DNA of 64,000 nt from Pseudomonadota bacterium. GTDB taxonomy: Bacteria; Pseudomonadota; Gammaproteobacteria; Steroidobacterales; Steroidobacteraceae. The stretch covers positions 39,544 to 103,543 of the forward strand of contig CAUJHJ010000028.1 of assembly GCA_963204835.1 (NCBI GenBank). Reading direction: 5' to 3'. The notes under the pieces were generated by a model that did no database searches, was not told where the DNA came from, and saw only the letters and a program-made list of their open reading frames with translations. Position numbers and translations under genes: made by a program. Shown piece after piece: positions 51,351 through 60,908 of this stretch (position 1 is the first letter of the stretch; each line of letters begins with the position of its first letter).

Positions 51351-51905
51351 TCAGGCGCGCGGCGCGCCGGCCTGCTGCCAGGCGCGCTGCACGAAGCGGC
51401 TGACATAGTCCCAGCCGGATACCACGGTGGTCGCGAGGGTCAGCAAGGACAGCGCCTCGACGATTTCCCACGGCGGCAACCCGCTCGCCGCGCGCAGCAT
51501 CGCGAGCACGAGCACGATGATCTGCAGCAGCGTGTTGACCTTGCTGACGATCGTGGGCCGGCCGTTCAGGGGCCCGAACCACAACCGATAGATGCTCGCG
51601 CCGAGCCCGATCATGACGTCGCGGGCCACCGCCACCGCGGTGAGCCACACGGGCACGAGCCCGATCCAGGTCGCATAGACGAACACGAAGACGAGCAGGA
51701 TCTTGTCCGCGAGCGGGTCGAGGAAGCGCCCGAGCTGCGAGGTCCAGCCGAAACGCTTGGCGAGCCAGCCATCGAGGCCATCGCTGATCGCGGCGATCGT
51801 GAACAGCGCGAGCGCGAGGTCGGCCCGGTCGCGCGCGAGCATCGCGATGATCGGCCATGTGAGCGCGATGCGCGCGAGGCAGATGAGGTTCGGCAGGTGC
51901 CGCAC
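51351..51905 (-). CDS. CDP-alcohol phosphatidyltransferase (PgsA-like)
   Basis: A 184-aa membrane enzyme that transfers an alcohol to a CDP-lipid. The signature DGLDGWLAKRFGWTSQLG with FLDPLADKILL contains the four Asp of the active site; Lys stands for the usual Arg. PgsA (phosphatidylglycerophosphate synthase) is the closest match, but this location between DUF2066 and hda usually carries a cardiolipin/PgsA-like paralogue, so the exact product is open. Starts at GTG 51905, 12 bp after the DUF2066 stop; ends 1 bp before hda. Confidence 0.9.
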   Translation of the reverse strand: MRHLPNLICLARIALTWPIIAMLARDRADLALALFTIAAISDGLDGWLAKRFGWTSQLGRFLDPLADKILLVFVFVYATWIGLVPVWLTAVAVARDVMIGLGASIYRLWFGPLNGRPTIVSKVNTLLQIIVLVLAMLRAASGLPPWEIVEALSLLTLATTVVSGWDYVSRFVQRAWQQAGAPRA

Positions 51906-51917
51906 GGGGCCGCGGGC

Positions 51918-52865
51918 TCAGGGCAGCCAGGACAGGGACAGCACGCCCGGCGTCGCGGCGCCCGCCGCGGGAACGAGCCGCGACTGGCCGGCGATCGCCG
52001 CGGCGAGGGTGTCGACCGCTGCCTGCGTGGTCACGCGAAAGCGCGCCACGTCACCCGCCGCCTCCTCGAGCGCGATGCGCTTCACGCCGCCCACGCCGGC
52101 CAGCGCGCGCGACACATCCGCGTAGTCAGCGAGGCTGCGCACGCCCGAGACCATGACGATCACGTCGCTGTCGGTGGAAGCCACCGGGGCATCGCTCACA
52201 CGCACGAAGGCATCGACGGCATCGTTGAGCGCGGCACCGGGCGCAGCCGACCAGCTCTCGGCGAGATCGGGCGAGGTCAGGGTCCATTGCCAGGACGGCG
52301 CCACCCCGCCCTCGAGGCGCCCGACGAGCACGGCGTCGGCACCTAACCGCTGCACGGCCGGCAGCAGCAGCTCGCGCGTCGCAAGCGACGCCGAACCCGC
52401 GTTCAGCGTCGCGGCCGGCACCACCGAGACCGGCAGGCCGCGCTCGCTCGCGGCGGCCTCCACCTGCGCGCGCGCCGCGTCCAGCGTGGCGCTGTCGGCA
52501 GCGGCATCGAATACGACGAGTGTCAGCGGCCGGGCGGCGGGCCAGACCGCACGCCCTGCCGCGAGGATCGCGCTCTCGATGGCGCCGCCGTCGAGCACCA
52601 CGTCCGTACGCCCGTCGCCCGCGGGGCGGCTCGACCGCACGTAGCGCTGGGCATTGCCCAGGAGGGAGGCCAGCGCGGGATCCGCGGCCGCATCGCGCCG
52701 CCCGGTGGCCCGTACGAGCGCACGGCGCATGGCGGCCGGCGCCACCTGCGCGGCCGAGGCCTCGCGCACGGTGACGTCGTACACCCGCACGGCGCGCGCC
52801 GCGTCCGCCGTGGCGCAGGTGGCGAGCAGCGCGAGGACCCCGACGTACCGGAAGGCGGCGTGCAT
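51918..52865 (-). CDS. DUF2066 domain protein
   Basis: A 315-aa exported protein of unknown function, conserved between purM and hda in gammaproteobacteria. It has a signal peptide ([19 protein letters not shown]) followed by [28 protein letters not shown], the DUF2066 N-terminal motif, and a repeat-like alpha/beta body. The ATG at 52865 sits 8 bp after TATAAT (52878-52873), so the transcript starts at or one base before the start codon. The adjacent divergent purM is arranged the same way. The role is unknown; envelope location is predicted. Confidence 0.87.
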   Translation of the reverse strand: MHAAFRYVGVLALLATCATADAARAVRVYDVTVREASAAQVAPAAMRRALVRATGRRDAAADPALASLLGNAQRYVRSSRPAGDGRTDVVLDGGAIESAILAAGRAVWPAARPLTLVVFDAAADSATLDAARAQVEAAASERGLPVSVVPAATLNAGSASLATRELLLPAVQRLGADAVLVGRLEGGVAPSWQWTLTSPDLAESWSAAPGAALNDAVDAFVRVSDAPVASTDSDVIVMVSGVRSLADYADVSRALAGVGGVKRIALEEAAGDVARFRVTTQAAVDTLAAAIAGQSRLVPAAGAATPGVLSLSWLP

Positions 52866-52871
52866 GTCGGC

Positions 52872-52878
52872 TATTATA
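52872..52878. promoter_or_regulatory. Overlapping divergent -10 elements for DUF2066 and purM
   Basis: The pseudo-palindrome CTATTATAG gives TATAAT on the minus strand (52878-52873) and TATTAT on the plus strand (52872-52877). Predicted starts are ~52866 and ~52884, that is, at the ATGs of DUF2066 (52865) and purM (52884). Only 18 bp separate the two ATGs, so no room remains for leaders or Shine-Dalgarno sites: this is the clearest case for leaderless divergent transcription in the window. Confidence 0.6.
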
Positions 52879-52883
52879 GCGGC

Positions 52884-53921
52884 ATGCCTTCCCCTCCCTC
52901 GCCGGTCACGTACCGGGATGCCGGTGTCGACATCGACGCCGGCGATGAACTCGTCGAGCGCATCAAGCCGCTCGTGCGCCGGACCCAGCGCCGCGAAGTG
53001 CTCGGCGGCATTGGCGGCTTCGGCGCCCTCGTCGAGGTGCCGCTCGACCGGTTCGTGCGCCCCGTGCTCGTGTCTGGCACCGACGGGGTCGGCACGAAGT
53101 TGCGCCTCGCGATCGAAACGGGCCGCCACGACACGATCGGCATCGACCTCGTCGCGATGTGCGCCAACGATGTCGTGGTGCAGGGCGCCGAACCGCTCTA
53201 TTTCCTCGACTACTACGCGACCGGCAAGCTGCGCGTCGACGTGGCCGCTGCGGTCATACAGGGCATCGCCGAGGGCTGCGCGCAGGCGGGCGCGGCGCTC
53301 GTCGGCGGCGAGACCGCCGAGATGCCGGGCATGTATGCCGGCGACGACTACGACCTCGCGGGCTTCTGCGTCGGCATCGTCGAGAAGGATTCGATCATCG
53401 ACGGCCGCCTCGTCGCCGAGGGCGACGCCGTGATCGGCCTCGCTTCCTCCGGCGCGCACTCGAACGGCTACTCGCTCATCCGCAAGCTGGTCGGCCTGTC
53501 GGGCGCCACGGCGGCGACCGAACTCGACGGCAGGCCGCTCTTCGACCGGCTGCTCGCCCCGACCCGCATCTACGTGCGCTCGCTGCTTCAGCTCACGCGC
53601 CGGCTGCCGGTGCACGGCCTTGCGCACATCACCGGCGGCGGCCTCACCGACAACATCCCGCGCACGCTGCCGGATGGCCTCGAGGTCGTGCTGTCGCGCC
53701 GCGCCTGGCATCGCGACCCGTTGTTCGACTGGCTGCAGCGCTCCGGCAGCCTGCCCGACGCCGAGATGTACCGCACCTTCAATTGCGGCATCGGCATGGT
53801 GGTGATCGTCGCGCAATCGGACGCGGAGTCCGCGCTCACGCTGCTGCGCGCACAGGGCGAGGTCGCGAACCTGATCGGCAATGTGCGCCGGGGCGATGCC
53901 GGGGTCGTGATCGGCGCATGA
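52884..53921 (+). CDS. purM: Phosphoribosylaminoimidazole synthetase PurM (AIR synthetase)
   Basis: Closes the imidazole ring of purines, FGAM plus ATP giving AIR. The 345-aa protein has [20 protein letters not shown], the ATP-binding [36 protein letters not shown] and the glycine-rich [23 protein letters not shown] 52884 gives the normal N-terminus; there is no Shine-Dalgarno and the predicted start point is the ATG. Its TGA overlaps the purN ATG. Confidence 0.97.
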   Translation: MPSPPSPVTYRDAGVDIDAGDELVERIKPLVRRTQRREVLGGIGGFGALVEVPLDRFVRPVLVSGTDGVGTKLRLAIETGRHDTIGIDLVAMCANDVVVQGAEPLYFLDYYATGKLRVDVAAAVIQGIAEGCAQAGAALVGGETAEMPGMYAGDDYDLAGFCVGIVEKDSIIDGRLVAEGDAVIGLASSGAHSNGYSLIRKLVGLSGATAATELDGRPLFDRLLAPTRIYVRSLLQLTRRLPVHGLAHITGGGLTDNIPRTLPDGLEVVLSRRAWHRDPLFDWLQRSGSLPDAEMYRTFNCGIGMVVIVAQSDAESALTLLRAQGEVANLIGNVRRGDAGVVIGA

Positions 53922-54586
53922 GCGAGGCCCGGCTCTCGCTCGCCATCCTGATTTCGGGCCGGGGCAGCAACATGCTGGCCATCGCGGACTCCTGCGACCG
54001 CGGCGGGATCGGCGCGCGGGTCGCCTGTGTCGCCTCGGATCGCATCGACGCCGCCGGGCTCGTCGCGGCCCGCGGGCGGGGGCTCGAGGCCTTCGCGCTC
54101 GCGCCCGCGGCCTTTGGCTCCCGCGAGGCCTTCGAGGACGCCCTCGCCGAGCGGCTCGATGCCGCGCGACCCGACCTCGTGGTGCTCGCGGGTTTCATGC
54201 GCATCCTCGGTCCGGGTTTCGTCGCGCACTACCGCGGCCGCATGCTGAACATCCACCCCTCGCTGCTGCCGAAGTTCAAGGGCCTGCACACGCACCGGCG
54301 GGCGCTCGAGGCGGGCGAGCTCGCGCACGGCTGCTCGATCCACCTCGTCACGGACGAACTCGATGGCGGACCCGTGGTGTTGCAGGGTCGCGTGGCCGTC
54401 AGGCCCGACGATGACGAGGCCTCGCTTTCAGCGCGCGTTCAGGCGATCGAGCACATCCTGTACCCGCGCGTGATCGGCTGGATCGCAAGCGGCCGGCTGG
54501 CCTCGCGCGAAGGACGGCCGTGGTTCGACGGCCGCGCGCTCGACGGGCCGCTCGTGGAGGAATTCGATGGGACAGGTTTCCACTAG
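53918..54586 (+). CDS. purN: Phosphoribosylglycinamide formyltransferase PurN
   Basis: Transfers a formyl group from 10-formyl-THF to GAR in purine synthesis. The 222-aa protein has the GAR-binding [11 protein letters not shown], the catalytic Asn/His/Asp in [14 protein letters not shown] and DELDGGPVV, and [10 protein letters not shown]. It starts at the ATG overlapping the purM TGA (53918-53921) and overlaps the next gene by 20 bp, so purM-purN-DUF3108 is a tight operon. Confidence 0.96.
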   Translation: MSEARLSLAILISGRGSNMLAIADSCDRGGIGARVACVASDRIDAAGLVAARGRGLEAFALAPAAFGSREAFEDALAERLDAARPDLVVLAGFMRILGPGFVAHYRGRMLNIHPSLLPKFKGLHTHRRALEAGELAHGCSIHLVTDELDGGPVVLQGRVAVRPDDDEASLSARVQAIEHILYPRVIGWIASGRLASREGRPWFDGRALDGPLVEEFDGTGFH

Positions 54587-55316
54587 CCTGCACGCCCGGC
54601 TCGCGAACCTCGCGGCCCTGACGGCCCTCGCTGCGCTTGCGTGGCTGCCGGTGGCGCATGCCGCGGACTGGGCGCCGACGCCCTTTCGCGCAACCTATGC
54701 CGTGCAATGGAAGGGCATGACCGCCGGGACATCGCAGCTGGAACTGCGTCGCACGGGTACCGATACCTGGCGCTACGACTCGCGCAATGTCGCCCGCGGC
54801 CTGTTCCGCCTTGCCATCCCCGATACGGTGACGCAGTCGTCCGAGCTGCGCTTTGCGAACGGCGAGACCCAACCGCTGCAGTTTCGCGGCGACGACGGCG
54901 GCCCCGCCACCGACCGTGACGTCGCACTCGATTTCGACTGGCAGGCAGGTCGCGTGACCGGCAAGGCCGAGAACCGCCCGGTGGACCTCGCCATCGCCGC
55001 CGGCGTGCAGGACCCGATGTCCATCCAGATCGCGCAGATGCACGCGGCCGCCACCGGCGCGGTGCCGGCCCGGCTGCACTCGATCGACAAGGACCGCATC
55101 AAGGAATACGACTTCACGCGCATCGGCCCGCAGAAGCTCGCCACCGACCTCGGCGAGCTCGACACGATCGTCTTCGAAAGCCGCCGCCCGGGGTCGAGCC
55201 GCGTGATCCGCCTGTGGATGGCGCCTGCGCTCGGTTACCTGCCGGTGCGTGCCGAGCGCCGCAAGGGCGAGAAGCTCGAGTTCATGATGACGATCCGCGA
55301 ATACAGCCGCGGCTGA
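54567..55316 (+). CDS. DUF3108 exported protein
   Basis: A 249-aa protein with a signal peptide (ALTALAALAWLPVAHA) and the DUF3108 beta-barrel-like fold, recognisable by FRATYAVQWKGMTAG, LDFDWQAGRVTG and IDKDRIKEYDF. It is of unknown function and commonly sits after purN. GGAGG lies 6 bp before ATG 54567, inside the purN end, so it should be well expressed despite the overlap. Converges on dcd with a 15-bp gap. Confidence 0.88.
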   Translation: MGQVSTSLHARLANLAALTALAALAWLPVAHAADWAPTPFRATYAVQWKGMTAGTSQLELRRTGTDTWRYDSRNVARGLFRLAIPDTVTQSSELRFANGETQPLQFRGDDGGPATDRDVALDFDWQAGRVTGKAENRPVDLAIAAGVQDPMSIQIAQMHAAATGAVPARLHSIDKDRIKEYDFTRIGPQKLATDLGELDTIVFESRRPGSSRVIRLWMAPALGYLPVRAERRKGEKLEFMMTIREYSRG

Positions 55317-55331
55317 GCCGCCGCGCCGCCC

Positions 55332-55898
55332 TCAGGTCTTCGGCAGCGTGACCCCGCGCTGGCCCTGGTACTTGCCGCCGCGGTCCCGGTAGGAAGTCTC
55401 GCAGACCTCGTCCGACTCGAAGAACAGCATCTGCGCGACGCCCTCGTTGGCGTAGATCTTGGCAGGCAGCGTCGTCGTGTTCGAGAACTCGAGCGTCACG
55501 TGGCCTTCCCATTCGGGCTCGAGCGGTGTCACGTTGACGATGATGCCGCAGCGCGCATAGGTGCTCTTGCCGAGGCACACCACCAGCGTGCTGCGCGGGA
55601 TGCGGAAATACTCGACCGTGCGCGCGAGCGCGAAGGAATTCGGCGGGATGATGCAGACGTCGGCCTGCATGTCGACGAAACTCTTCTCGTCGAAGGCCTT
55701 CGGGTCGACGATCGTGGAGTTGATGTTGGTGAACACCTTGAACTCGTCCGAGCAGCGCACGTCGTAGCCGTAGCTCGAGGTGCCGTAGGAGACGATCCGG
55801 CGCCCCTCCACCGCGCGCACCTGCCCCGGTTCGAACGGCTCGATCATGCCGCGCTCGAGCGCCATGCGGCGGATCCACTTGTCGGCCTTGATGCTCAT
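55332..55898 (-). CDS. dcd: dCTP deaminase Dcd
   Basis: Deaminates dCTP to dUTP, the main route to dTMP in gram-negative bacteria. The 188-aa trimeric-dUTPase-fold protein has [15 protein letters not shown], the nucleotide-binding [20 protein letters not shown] with the catalytic Glu, and the Gln-rich end [20 protein letters not shown]. An AGGAG and a GAGG precede ATG 55898. Follows apbC by 2 bp, as in many gammaproteobacteria. Confidence 0.96.
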   Translation of the reverse strand: MSIKADKWIRRMALERGMIEPFEPGQVRAVEGRRIVSYGTSSYGYDVRCSDEFKVFTNINSTIVDPKAFDEKSFVDMQADVCIIPPNSFALARTVEYFRIPRSTLVVCLGKSTYARCGIIVNVTPLEPEWEGHVTLEFSNTTTLPAKIYANEGVAQMLFFESDEVCETSYRDRGGKYQGQRGVTLPKT

Positions 55899-55900
55899 CC

Positions 55901-56995
55901 TCAGGTCTCCTCGACCACGATCTGCGGTACGGCGGGGCTGGCGTCGATGGCGCGCAGCGCGAGCGCCGCGGCCGTGCGGCGCGCCATGGAGAGATAGGCG
56001 GCGGCGCGCGGCGTGCCCGGCGCCGCGACCACCGTGGGCCGGCCGCCATCGGCCTCCTCGCGCACGTGCGCGTCGAGCGGCAGGCGGCCCAGCAGCGCCA
56101 CCCCGTGCTCGCGCGCCATTTCGTCGCCGCCGCCCGCACCGAAGATGGCCTCGCCGTGCCCGCAGTTCGAGCAGACGTGCAGGCTCATGTTCTCGACGAT
56201 GCCGAGCACGGGCACCGAGACTTTTTCGAACATCCTGAGGCCCTTGCGGGCATCGGCCACCGCGATGTGCTGCGGGGTCGTCACGATCACGGCCCCCGCC
56301 ACCGGCACGCGCTGCGCGAGCGTGAGCTGGATGTCGCCCGTTCCAGGGGGCATGTCCACGACGAGGTAGTCGAGCCGGCCCCAGTCGGTATCGCCGAGCA
56401 ATTGCGTGAGCGCCTGGGTCACCATCGGCCCGCGCCACACCATCGGCTGCGCGGCATCGATCAGGAAGCCGATCGACATCGCGACGAGGCCGTGATTTTC
56501 GAGCGGCCGGATGCGCTTGCCGCCGGCGATCTCCGGGCGGCGCCCGCCAAGGCCCAGCATGAGCGGCTGGCTCGGGCCGTAGATGTCCGCGTCGAGGATG
56601 CCGACCCGCGCGCCCTGCGCGGCCCAGGCGAGCGCGAGATTCACGGCCACCGTGGACTTGCCGACACCGCCCTTGCCGGAAGCCACCGCAACCACGTTGG
56701 CGACGCCGGCCATGGGCTTGAGGCGCGGCTGCACGGCGTGCGCGCGGATGTCCGCGCCGACTTCGAGTTCGAGCGGCGCGGCGACGCCCACGGCCGCGAG
56801 GTGCGCGGCCAGCAGCGGCTGCAACTCGTGCGCATAGCCGCCCACCGGAAAGCCGAATCGCAGGCGCACGCGGGCCCGCCCGCCTTCGACGCCCGCGTAT
56901 TCCACGGCCGAGAGCCGCTCGAGGCTCGCGCCCGACGCAGGGTCGACAAAACCGGCAAGCCCCGCGGCCAGGGCGGTGTTCTCGGGATTCACCAT
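55901..56995 (-). CDS. apbC: Iron-sulfur carrier ATPase ApbC (Mrp/NBP35 family)
   Basis: A scaffold/carrier for [Fe-S] clusters. The 364-aa protein has an N-terminal MIP18-like domain (residues ~1-85), the deviant Walker [11 protein letters not shown] (106-115), [23 protein letters not shown] and the cluster-binding CxxC in [13 protein letters not shown] 56995 gives a normal N-terminus; a TAGAAT lies about 40 bp upstream. E. coli apbC is divergent from metG; here a kinase and two PilT genes are found between them. Confidence 0.94.
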   Translation of the reverse strand: MVNPENTALAAGLAGFVDPASGASLERLSAVEYAGVEGGRARVRLRFGFPVGGYAHELQPLLAAHLAAVGVAAPLELEVGADIRAHAVQPRLKPMAGVANVVAVASGKGGVGKSTVAVNLALAWAAQGARVGILDADIYGPSQPLMLGLGGRRPEIAGGKRIRPLENHGLVAMSIGFLIDAAQPMVWRGPMVTQALTQLLGDTDWGRLDYLVVDMPPGTGDIQLTLAQRVPVAGAVIVTTPQHIAVADARKGLRMFEKVSVPVLGIVENMSLHVCSNCGHGEAIFGAGGGDEMAREHGVALLGRLPLDAHVREEADGGRPTVVAAPGTPRAAAYLSMARRTAAALALRAIDASPAVPQIVVEET

Positions 56996-57192
56996 CTGGG
57001 GTTCCAATGTGCCGGGCGGCACGTATCGGGCGATTCTAGCGAAAATTGCCGTCTGTTCCGACGGCTGGCACGATGCTCGCATGGACCGGTATGGCATACT
57101 TCGGGGCCTGTGGGGTCCCCCAGACGAGGCACGGGCAGATTGCAAAGCGTGACCGGCAAGGTGCGGCGGCCCGTTGCCCGGAGAAAGGCTGA

Positions 57193-59673
57193 ATGAGCTT
57201 TTTCTCGGGCCTGCGTGCCGATCGCCTGATCACGCAGATCATCTCGACCAAGGATCCGCAGGATCCCGAGACCCAGAAGGCCGCTGCGCGCCTTAAATCG
57301 ATGGGCGGCGCCGCGGTCGAGCCGCTGTTTGCCGCGCTCGCCGACGCCGACAAGAACGCCACCGTGGTGTTCGTGGACATCCTCACCTCGGTCGTCAATG
57401 CAAAGACCTTCCCGGCCTTCGTCCGCGGCCTCGTCGAGGGCAGCCCGCGCGTCATCGCGGGCATCTCCTGGGCGCTGTCGAGCAGCCGCGCCTACCCGCC
57501 GCACCTGCTGCTCGATGCGCTCTCCACCGAGGGCGTGTCGAAGTCCGCGCTCGTCGACATCATCTCGGCGCAGAAGCAGCGCTTCAGCGTGCGCGAACTG
57601 CTGACCGCCGCCTATGCGCAGGAGCCGAACGAGAAGGCGGCGCTCTTTCGCATCATCAACGAGGCCGCCGACGCGGACTCGATCCCCGAACTCATCGGGC
57701 GCCTGCAGGGCAAGGACCCGATCGCGCGCCTGCACCTGCTCAACATCCTCGCGCGCTTCAATACCCCGGCGGTGCAGAGCGCCCTGCAGGAGCAGCTGAA
57801 GGACAACAACAAGCTGGTGCGTGCCGCGGCGCTCGCGGCGCTCCACAAGATGGACGGCCCGATCGACGTCGCGCGCGTCTGCGAGTTGCTGCGCGACCCC
57901 GAGATCGACGTGCAGAACAAGGCCGTCGACGTCGTCATCAAGGTGAACGACCCGGAGACGATCAAGTACCTCGTGCCGGTGCTGAAGGACGAGAACGAGT
58001 ACGCGCGACGCGCCGCGGTCGAGGTGCTGAACGAGGTCGGCACGGCGAAGTCGATCAAGTACCTGCTCGATGCCATCAAGGACGACGACTGGTGGGTGCG
58101 CAGCCGCGCCGCCGACGCGCTCGGCAAGATCGGCGGGCCGAAGGTCGTCGAGGCGGTGCTGCAGCTCATCAAGGACGACGACGAGGACATCCGCCGCGCG
58201 GCGATCGAGATCCTGAACCAGACGAAGGATGAGCGTGCGGTGGCGCACCTGATCGAGGCGACCCGCGACCCCGACTGGTGGGTCAGCGAGCGCGCGGTCG
58301 ATGCGCTCGCCGAGATCGGCAGCAAGCGCGCGGTGCCGCGACTCGTCGAAATGCTGGGTTCCGGCGCCACCCGCTCCCTGCCCGTGGCGATCCGCGCCCT
58401 CGCGAAGCTCGGCGACCACAAGGTGATCGAGACGCTGCTGCCCCTGCTCGCGCGGCCCGAAAAGGAAATCCGCGTCGAGGCGATGACGACGCTCGCCAAG
58501 CTCGCCGACGAGCGGCGCGCGGAGGCGATCCGCGTGCAGCTGCAGGCGCAGTCCGCGCTGCCCGACGTCACCATCGCCCAGGCCGCACACCAGGCGCTGC
58601 TTGAGCTCGACAACCGCCTCGGTTCGCTCGCCGGCAGCGGCAACCGCACGGTCGGCACGGCGGTGGTGCCCGGCGGCACCAGCATCCCCGGCGCCTCGCA
58701 AAGCCGTCCCGCCGCGGGGACCGCTGCGGGGACCGCAGCGCCGCCGAAACCCGCCGAGGCGGCACGCACCCTGCTGATGTCGGAGGCCGAGGTGGCGCAG
58801 GTGGTGCGCCAGGCCGAGGCGAGCTCGCAGCAGAAACTCGACATCTCGACGCTCAACGCCGGCGACGTGATCGAGGGCCGCTACAAGTACATCGAACGCA
58901 TCGGCCGCGGCGCCTTCGGCACCGTGCTGCTGATGGAAGACACCGTGGTCGACGAACGGCTGATCCTCAAGTTCCTGAACCCGAACGTGGCGCAGGACGA
59001 GGAGATCATGAAGCGCTTCGTGCACGAACTGCGCTACTCGCGCAAGATCACGCACCACAACGTCATCCGCATCTACGATTTCCTCTACATCCAGGGGCTG
59101 TACGCCATTTCGATGGAGTATTTCCCCTCGCACACGCTCGGCTCGGAGATCGTCGGCGAGAAGCCGATGGACCTCAAGCGCGCGATCGGCTTCGCGATCG
59201 ACATCTGCACGGGCATGACCGTGGCGCACCAGGTCGGGGTCGTGCACCGCGACCTGAAGCCCGCGAACCTGCTGATTAACAGCGATGGGCTCCTCAAGAT
59301 CGTCGATTTCGGCGTCGCCGCCGCGCAGCGCGAGGGCGACACGCAGCTGACGAAGACCGGCTACGTGATCGGATCGCCGAAGTACATGGCGCCCGAGCAG
59401 ATCCTCGGCAAGAAGGTCGACCAGCGCGCCGACGTGTACGCACTCGGCGTGATCACCTACGAAATGCTGACCGGCGTGCCGCCGTATTCGCGCGGCGACC
59501 ACATGTCGGTGATGTACCAGCACGTGCAGGGCAAGGCGCGCACGCCGAAGGACCTGAACCCGGCACTGCCCGACGGCCTCTCGGAAGTCGTGATGCAGGC
59601 CATGGCGGTCGACAAGACCAAGCGCTTCCAGACCATGGACGAATTCAAGGCGGCCCTGTCGCGATTCCGGTGA
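57193..59673 (+). CDS. HEAT-repeat Ser/Thr protein kinase
   Basis: An 826-aa protein with two halves. Residues ~1-480 are HEAT-type helical repeats, including repeated blocks such as DPDWWVSERAVDALAEIG and DDDWWVRSRAADALGKIG. Residues ~480-550 are a flexible Gly/Thr/Pro linker, and ~560-826 are a eukaryotic-type kinase with glycine loop GRGAFG (571-576), invariant Lys in LILKFL, HRD (685-687) in HRDLKPANLL, DFG at D705 and MAPEQ. All catalytic residues are intact. There is no membrane helix, so it is cytoplasmic. Two PilT-type ATPases follow, so a link to twitching or pilus control is likely from context. GGAGAAAGG precedes the ATG. Confidence 0.92.
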   Translation: MSFFSGLRADRLITQIISTKDPQDPETQKAAARLKSMGGAAVEPLFAALADADKNATVVFVDILTSVVNAKTFPAFVRGLVEGSPRVIAGISWALSSSRAYPPHLLLDALSTEGVSKSALVDIISAQKQRFSVRELLTAAYAQEPNEKAALFRIINEAADADSIPELIGRLQGKDPIARLHLLNILARFNTPAVQSALQEQLKDNNKLVRAAALAALHKMDGPIDVARVCELLRDPEIDVQNKAVDVVIKVNDPETIKYLVPVLKDENEYARRAAVEVLNEVGTAKSIKYLLDAIKDDDWWVRSRAADALGKIGGPKVVEAVLQLIKDDDEDIRRAAIEILNQTKDERAVAHLIEATRDPDWWVSERAVDALAEIGSKRAVPRLVEMLGSGATRSLPVAIRALAKLGDHKVIETLLPLLARPEKEIRVEAMTTLAKLADERRAEAIRVQLQAQSALPDVTIAQAAHQALLELDNRLGSLAGSGNRTVGTAVVPGGTSIPGASQSRPAAGTAAGTAAPPKPAEAARTLLMSEAEVAQVVRQAEASSQQKLDISTLNAGDVIEGRYKYIERIGRGAFGTVLLMEDTVVDERLILKFLNPNVAQDEEIMKRFVHELRYSRKITHHNVIRIYDFLYIQGLYAISMEYFPSHTLGSEIVGEKPMDLKRAIGFAIDICTGMTVAHQVGVVHRDLKPANLLINSDGLLKIVDFGVAAAQREGDTQLTKTGYVIGSPKYMAPEQILGKKVDQRADVYALGVITYEMLTGVPPYSRGDHMSVMYQHVQGKARTPKDLNPALPDGLSEVVMQAMAVDKTKRFQTMDEFKAALSRFR

Positions 59674-59719
59674 GCGCTGTAGACTTCGTGCGGTCGGTCA
59701 AGGTTTTCGGCGTTACCCG

Positions 59720-59748
59720 TTGATCTGACAGCCTTTCCGGGCTATTCA
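59720..59748 (+). promoter_or_regulatory. Candidate sigma-70 promoter for the first PilT gene
   Basis: TTGATC (59720-59725) and TATTCA (59743-59748) are separated by 17 bp; predicted start ~59755, 34 bases before the GTG at 59789. Hexamer matches are 4 of 6 each. It lies in the 115-bp gap after the kinase gene, so the pil genes could be transcribed separately from it. Confidence 0.45.
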
Positions 59749-59788
59749 GGCGACGCCGTATCGGCCTATTCCGCAGGCAGGAGACCTC

Positions 59789-60898
59789 GTGGCGCGCATC
59801 GACGCCTTCCTGAAACTGGGCATGCAGCAGGGCTGCTCTGACCTGCATCTCGCCGTCGGCGTGCCGCCGATGCTGCGCATGAACGGCGACCTGATGCCGA
59901 TCAAGTTCCGCGAGCTGCGCGACGCGGAACTCGAAAGCTATGTCACCGAGATCCTGACGAAATCGCAGGCCGAACACTTCACCCAGGGCCAGGACCTCGA
60001 CTTTTCATATGTGTCGACCGAGGGCGGGCGGTTTCGCGTCAACGTGTACCGCAAGGACACCGGCATCGGCGCGGCCTTCCGCGCGATCCCGACCGACATC
60101 CCGACCATCGACAAGCTCGCGCTGCCGCCCATCGTCAAGAAGCTGTGCGACTACCACCAGGGCATGATCCTGGTGACCGGCTCGACCGGCACGGGCAAGT
60201 CCACCACGCTCGCCGCGATGATCGACCTGCTGAACACCTCCCGCAAACTCAACATCGTGAGCCTCGAAGACCCGATCGAGTTCGTGCACCGGAGCAAGCA
60301 GAGCCAGGTGATCCAGCGCGAGCTCGGCACCCACATACCGAGCTTCGCCGAGGGCGTGCGCGCGGCGATGCGCGAGGACCCGGACGTGATCCTGGTCGGC
60401 GAGCTGCGCGATGCCGAAACGATCTCGATGGCCATGACGGCCGCCGAAACGGGCCACCTCGTGCTCGGCACCCTGCACACGACCAGCGCCACGAAGACGA
60501 TCGACCGCGTGATCGACGCGCTGCCCGTCGAGGAGCGCGAGCAGACCAAGAGCTTCCTCGCGCAGAGCCTGCTCGCGGTCGTGACGCAGGTGCTGGTCAA
60601 GGGCGCGGAGAACCGCGGCCGCCGCGCGATCTGCGAAGTCATGGTGATGACCAAGGCGATCGCCAAGCTGATCCAGAGCGACCAGACCCACCAGTTGCCG
60701 AGCCAGTTGCAGACCGGCCGCGACCAGGGCATGCAGCTCCTTGACCAGGCGCTGCTCGCCGCGGTTACCGCGCGCGAAATCGACCCGGACGACGCCTACA
60801 ACTACGCCTCCGACAAGCGCCTGTTCCAGAAGTACGTGACCGACACGAGCATGCTGCCGAAGCTCGAGCCGCCCACGCCGGCGGCGAGCGCGGGCTGA
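59789..60898 (+). CDS. PilT-type twitching ATPase (paralogue 1)
   Basis: A 369-aa AAA+/secretion-superfamily ATPase that retracts type IV pili in its family. It has the N-terminal SDLHLAVGVPPMLRMNGDLMP, Walker A GSTGTGKSTT, Asp box LEDPIEFVH, Walker B DPDVILVGELRD, and His box GTLHTTSATKTIDRV. The AIRNLIR-type motif required for retraction reads AIAKLIQSD here. Start GTG 59789 with AGGAG 6 bp upstream. It is 115 bp after the HEAT-kinase gene and 10 bp before a second PilT. Compared with canonical PilT it has a ~25-residue longer C-terminus. No pilin gene lies in the window. Confidence 0.92.
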   Translation: MARIDAFLKLGMQQGCSDLHLAVGVPPMLRMNGDLMPIKFRELRDAELESYVTEILTKSQAEHFTQGQDLDFSYVSTEGGRFRVNVYRKDTGIGAAFRAIPTDIPTIDKLALPPIVKKLCDYHQGMILVTGSTGTGKSTTLAAMIDLLNTSRKLNIVSLEDPIEFVHRSKQSQVIQRELGTHIPSFAEGVRAAMREDPDVILVGELRDAETISMAMTAAETGHLVLGTLHTTSATKTIDRVIDALPVEEREQTKSFLAQSLLAVVTQVLVKGAENRGRRAICEVMVMTKAIAKLIQSDQTHQLPSQLQTGRDQGMQLLDQALLAAVTAREIDPDDAYNYASDKRLFQKYVTDTSMLPKLEPPTPAASAG

Positions 60899-60908
60899 GG
60901 GCCGCCGG

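Noticed and set aside
57112..57120. Small GGGG-T-CCCC palindrome upstream of the HEAT kinase
   Set aside because: Too short and expected by chance at this GC content; no supporting promoter or terminator context.
56989..59523. An 844-codon minus-strand open frame opposite the HEAT kinase
   Set aside because: Shadow of the kinase gene; the forward frame contains intact kinase motifs and a Shine-Dalgarno.
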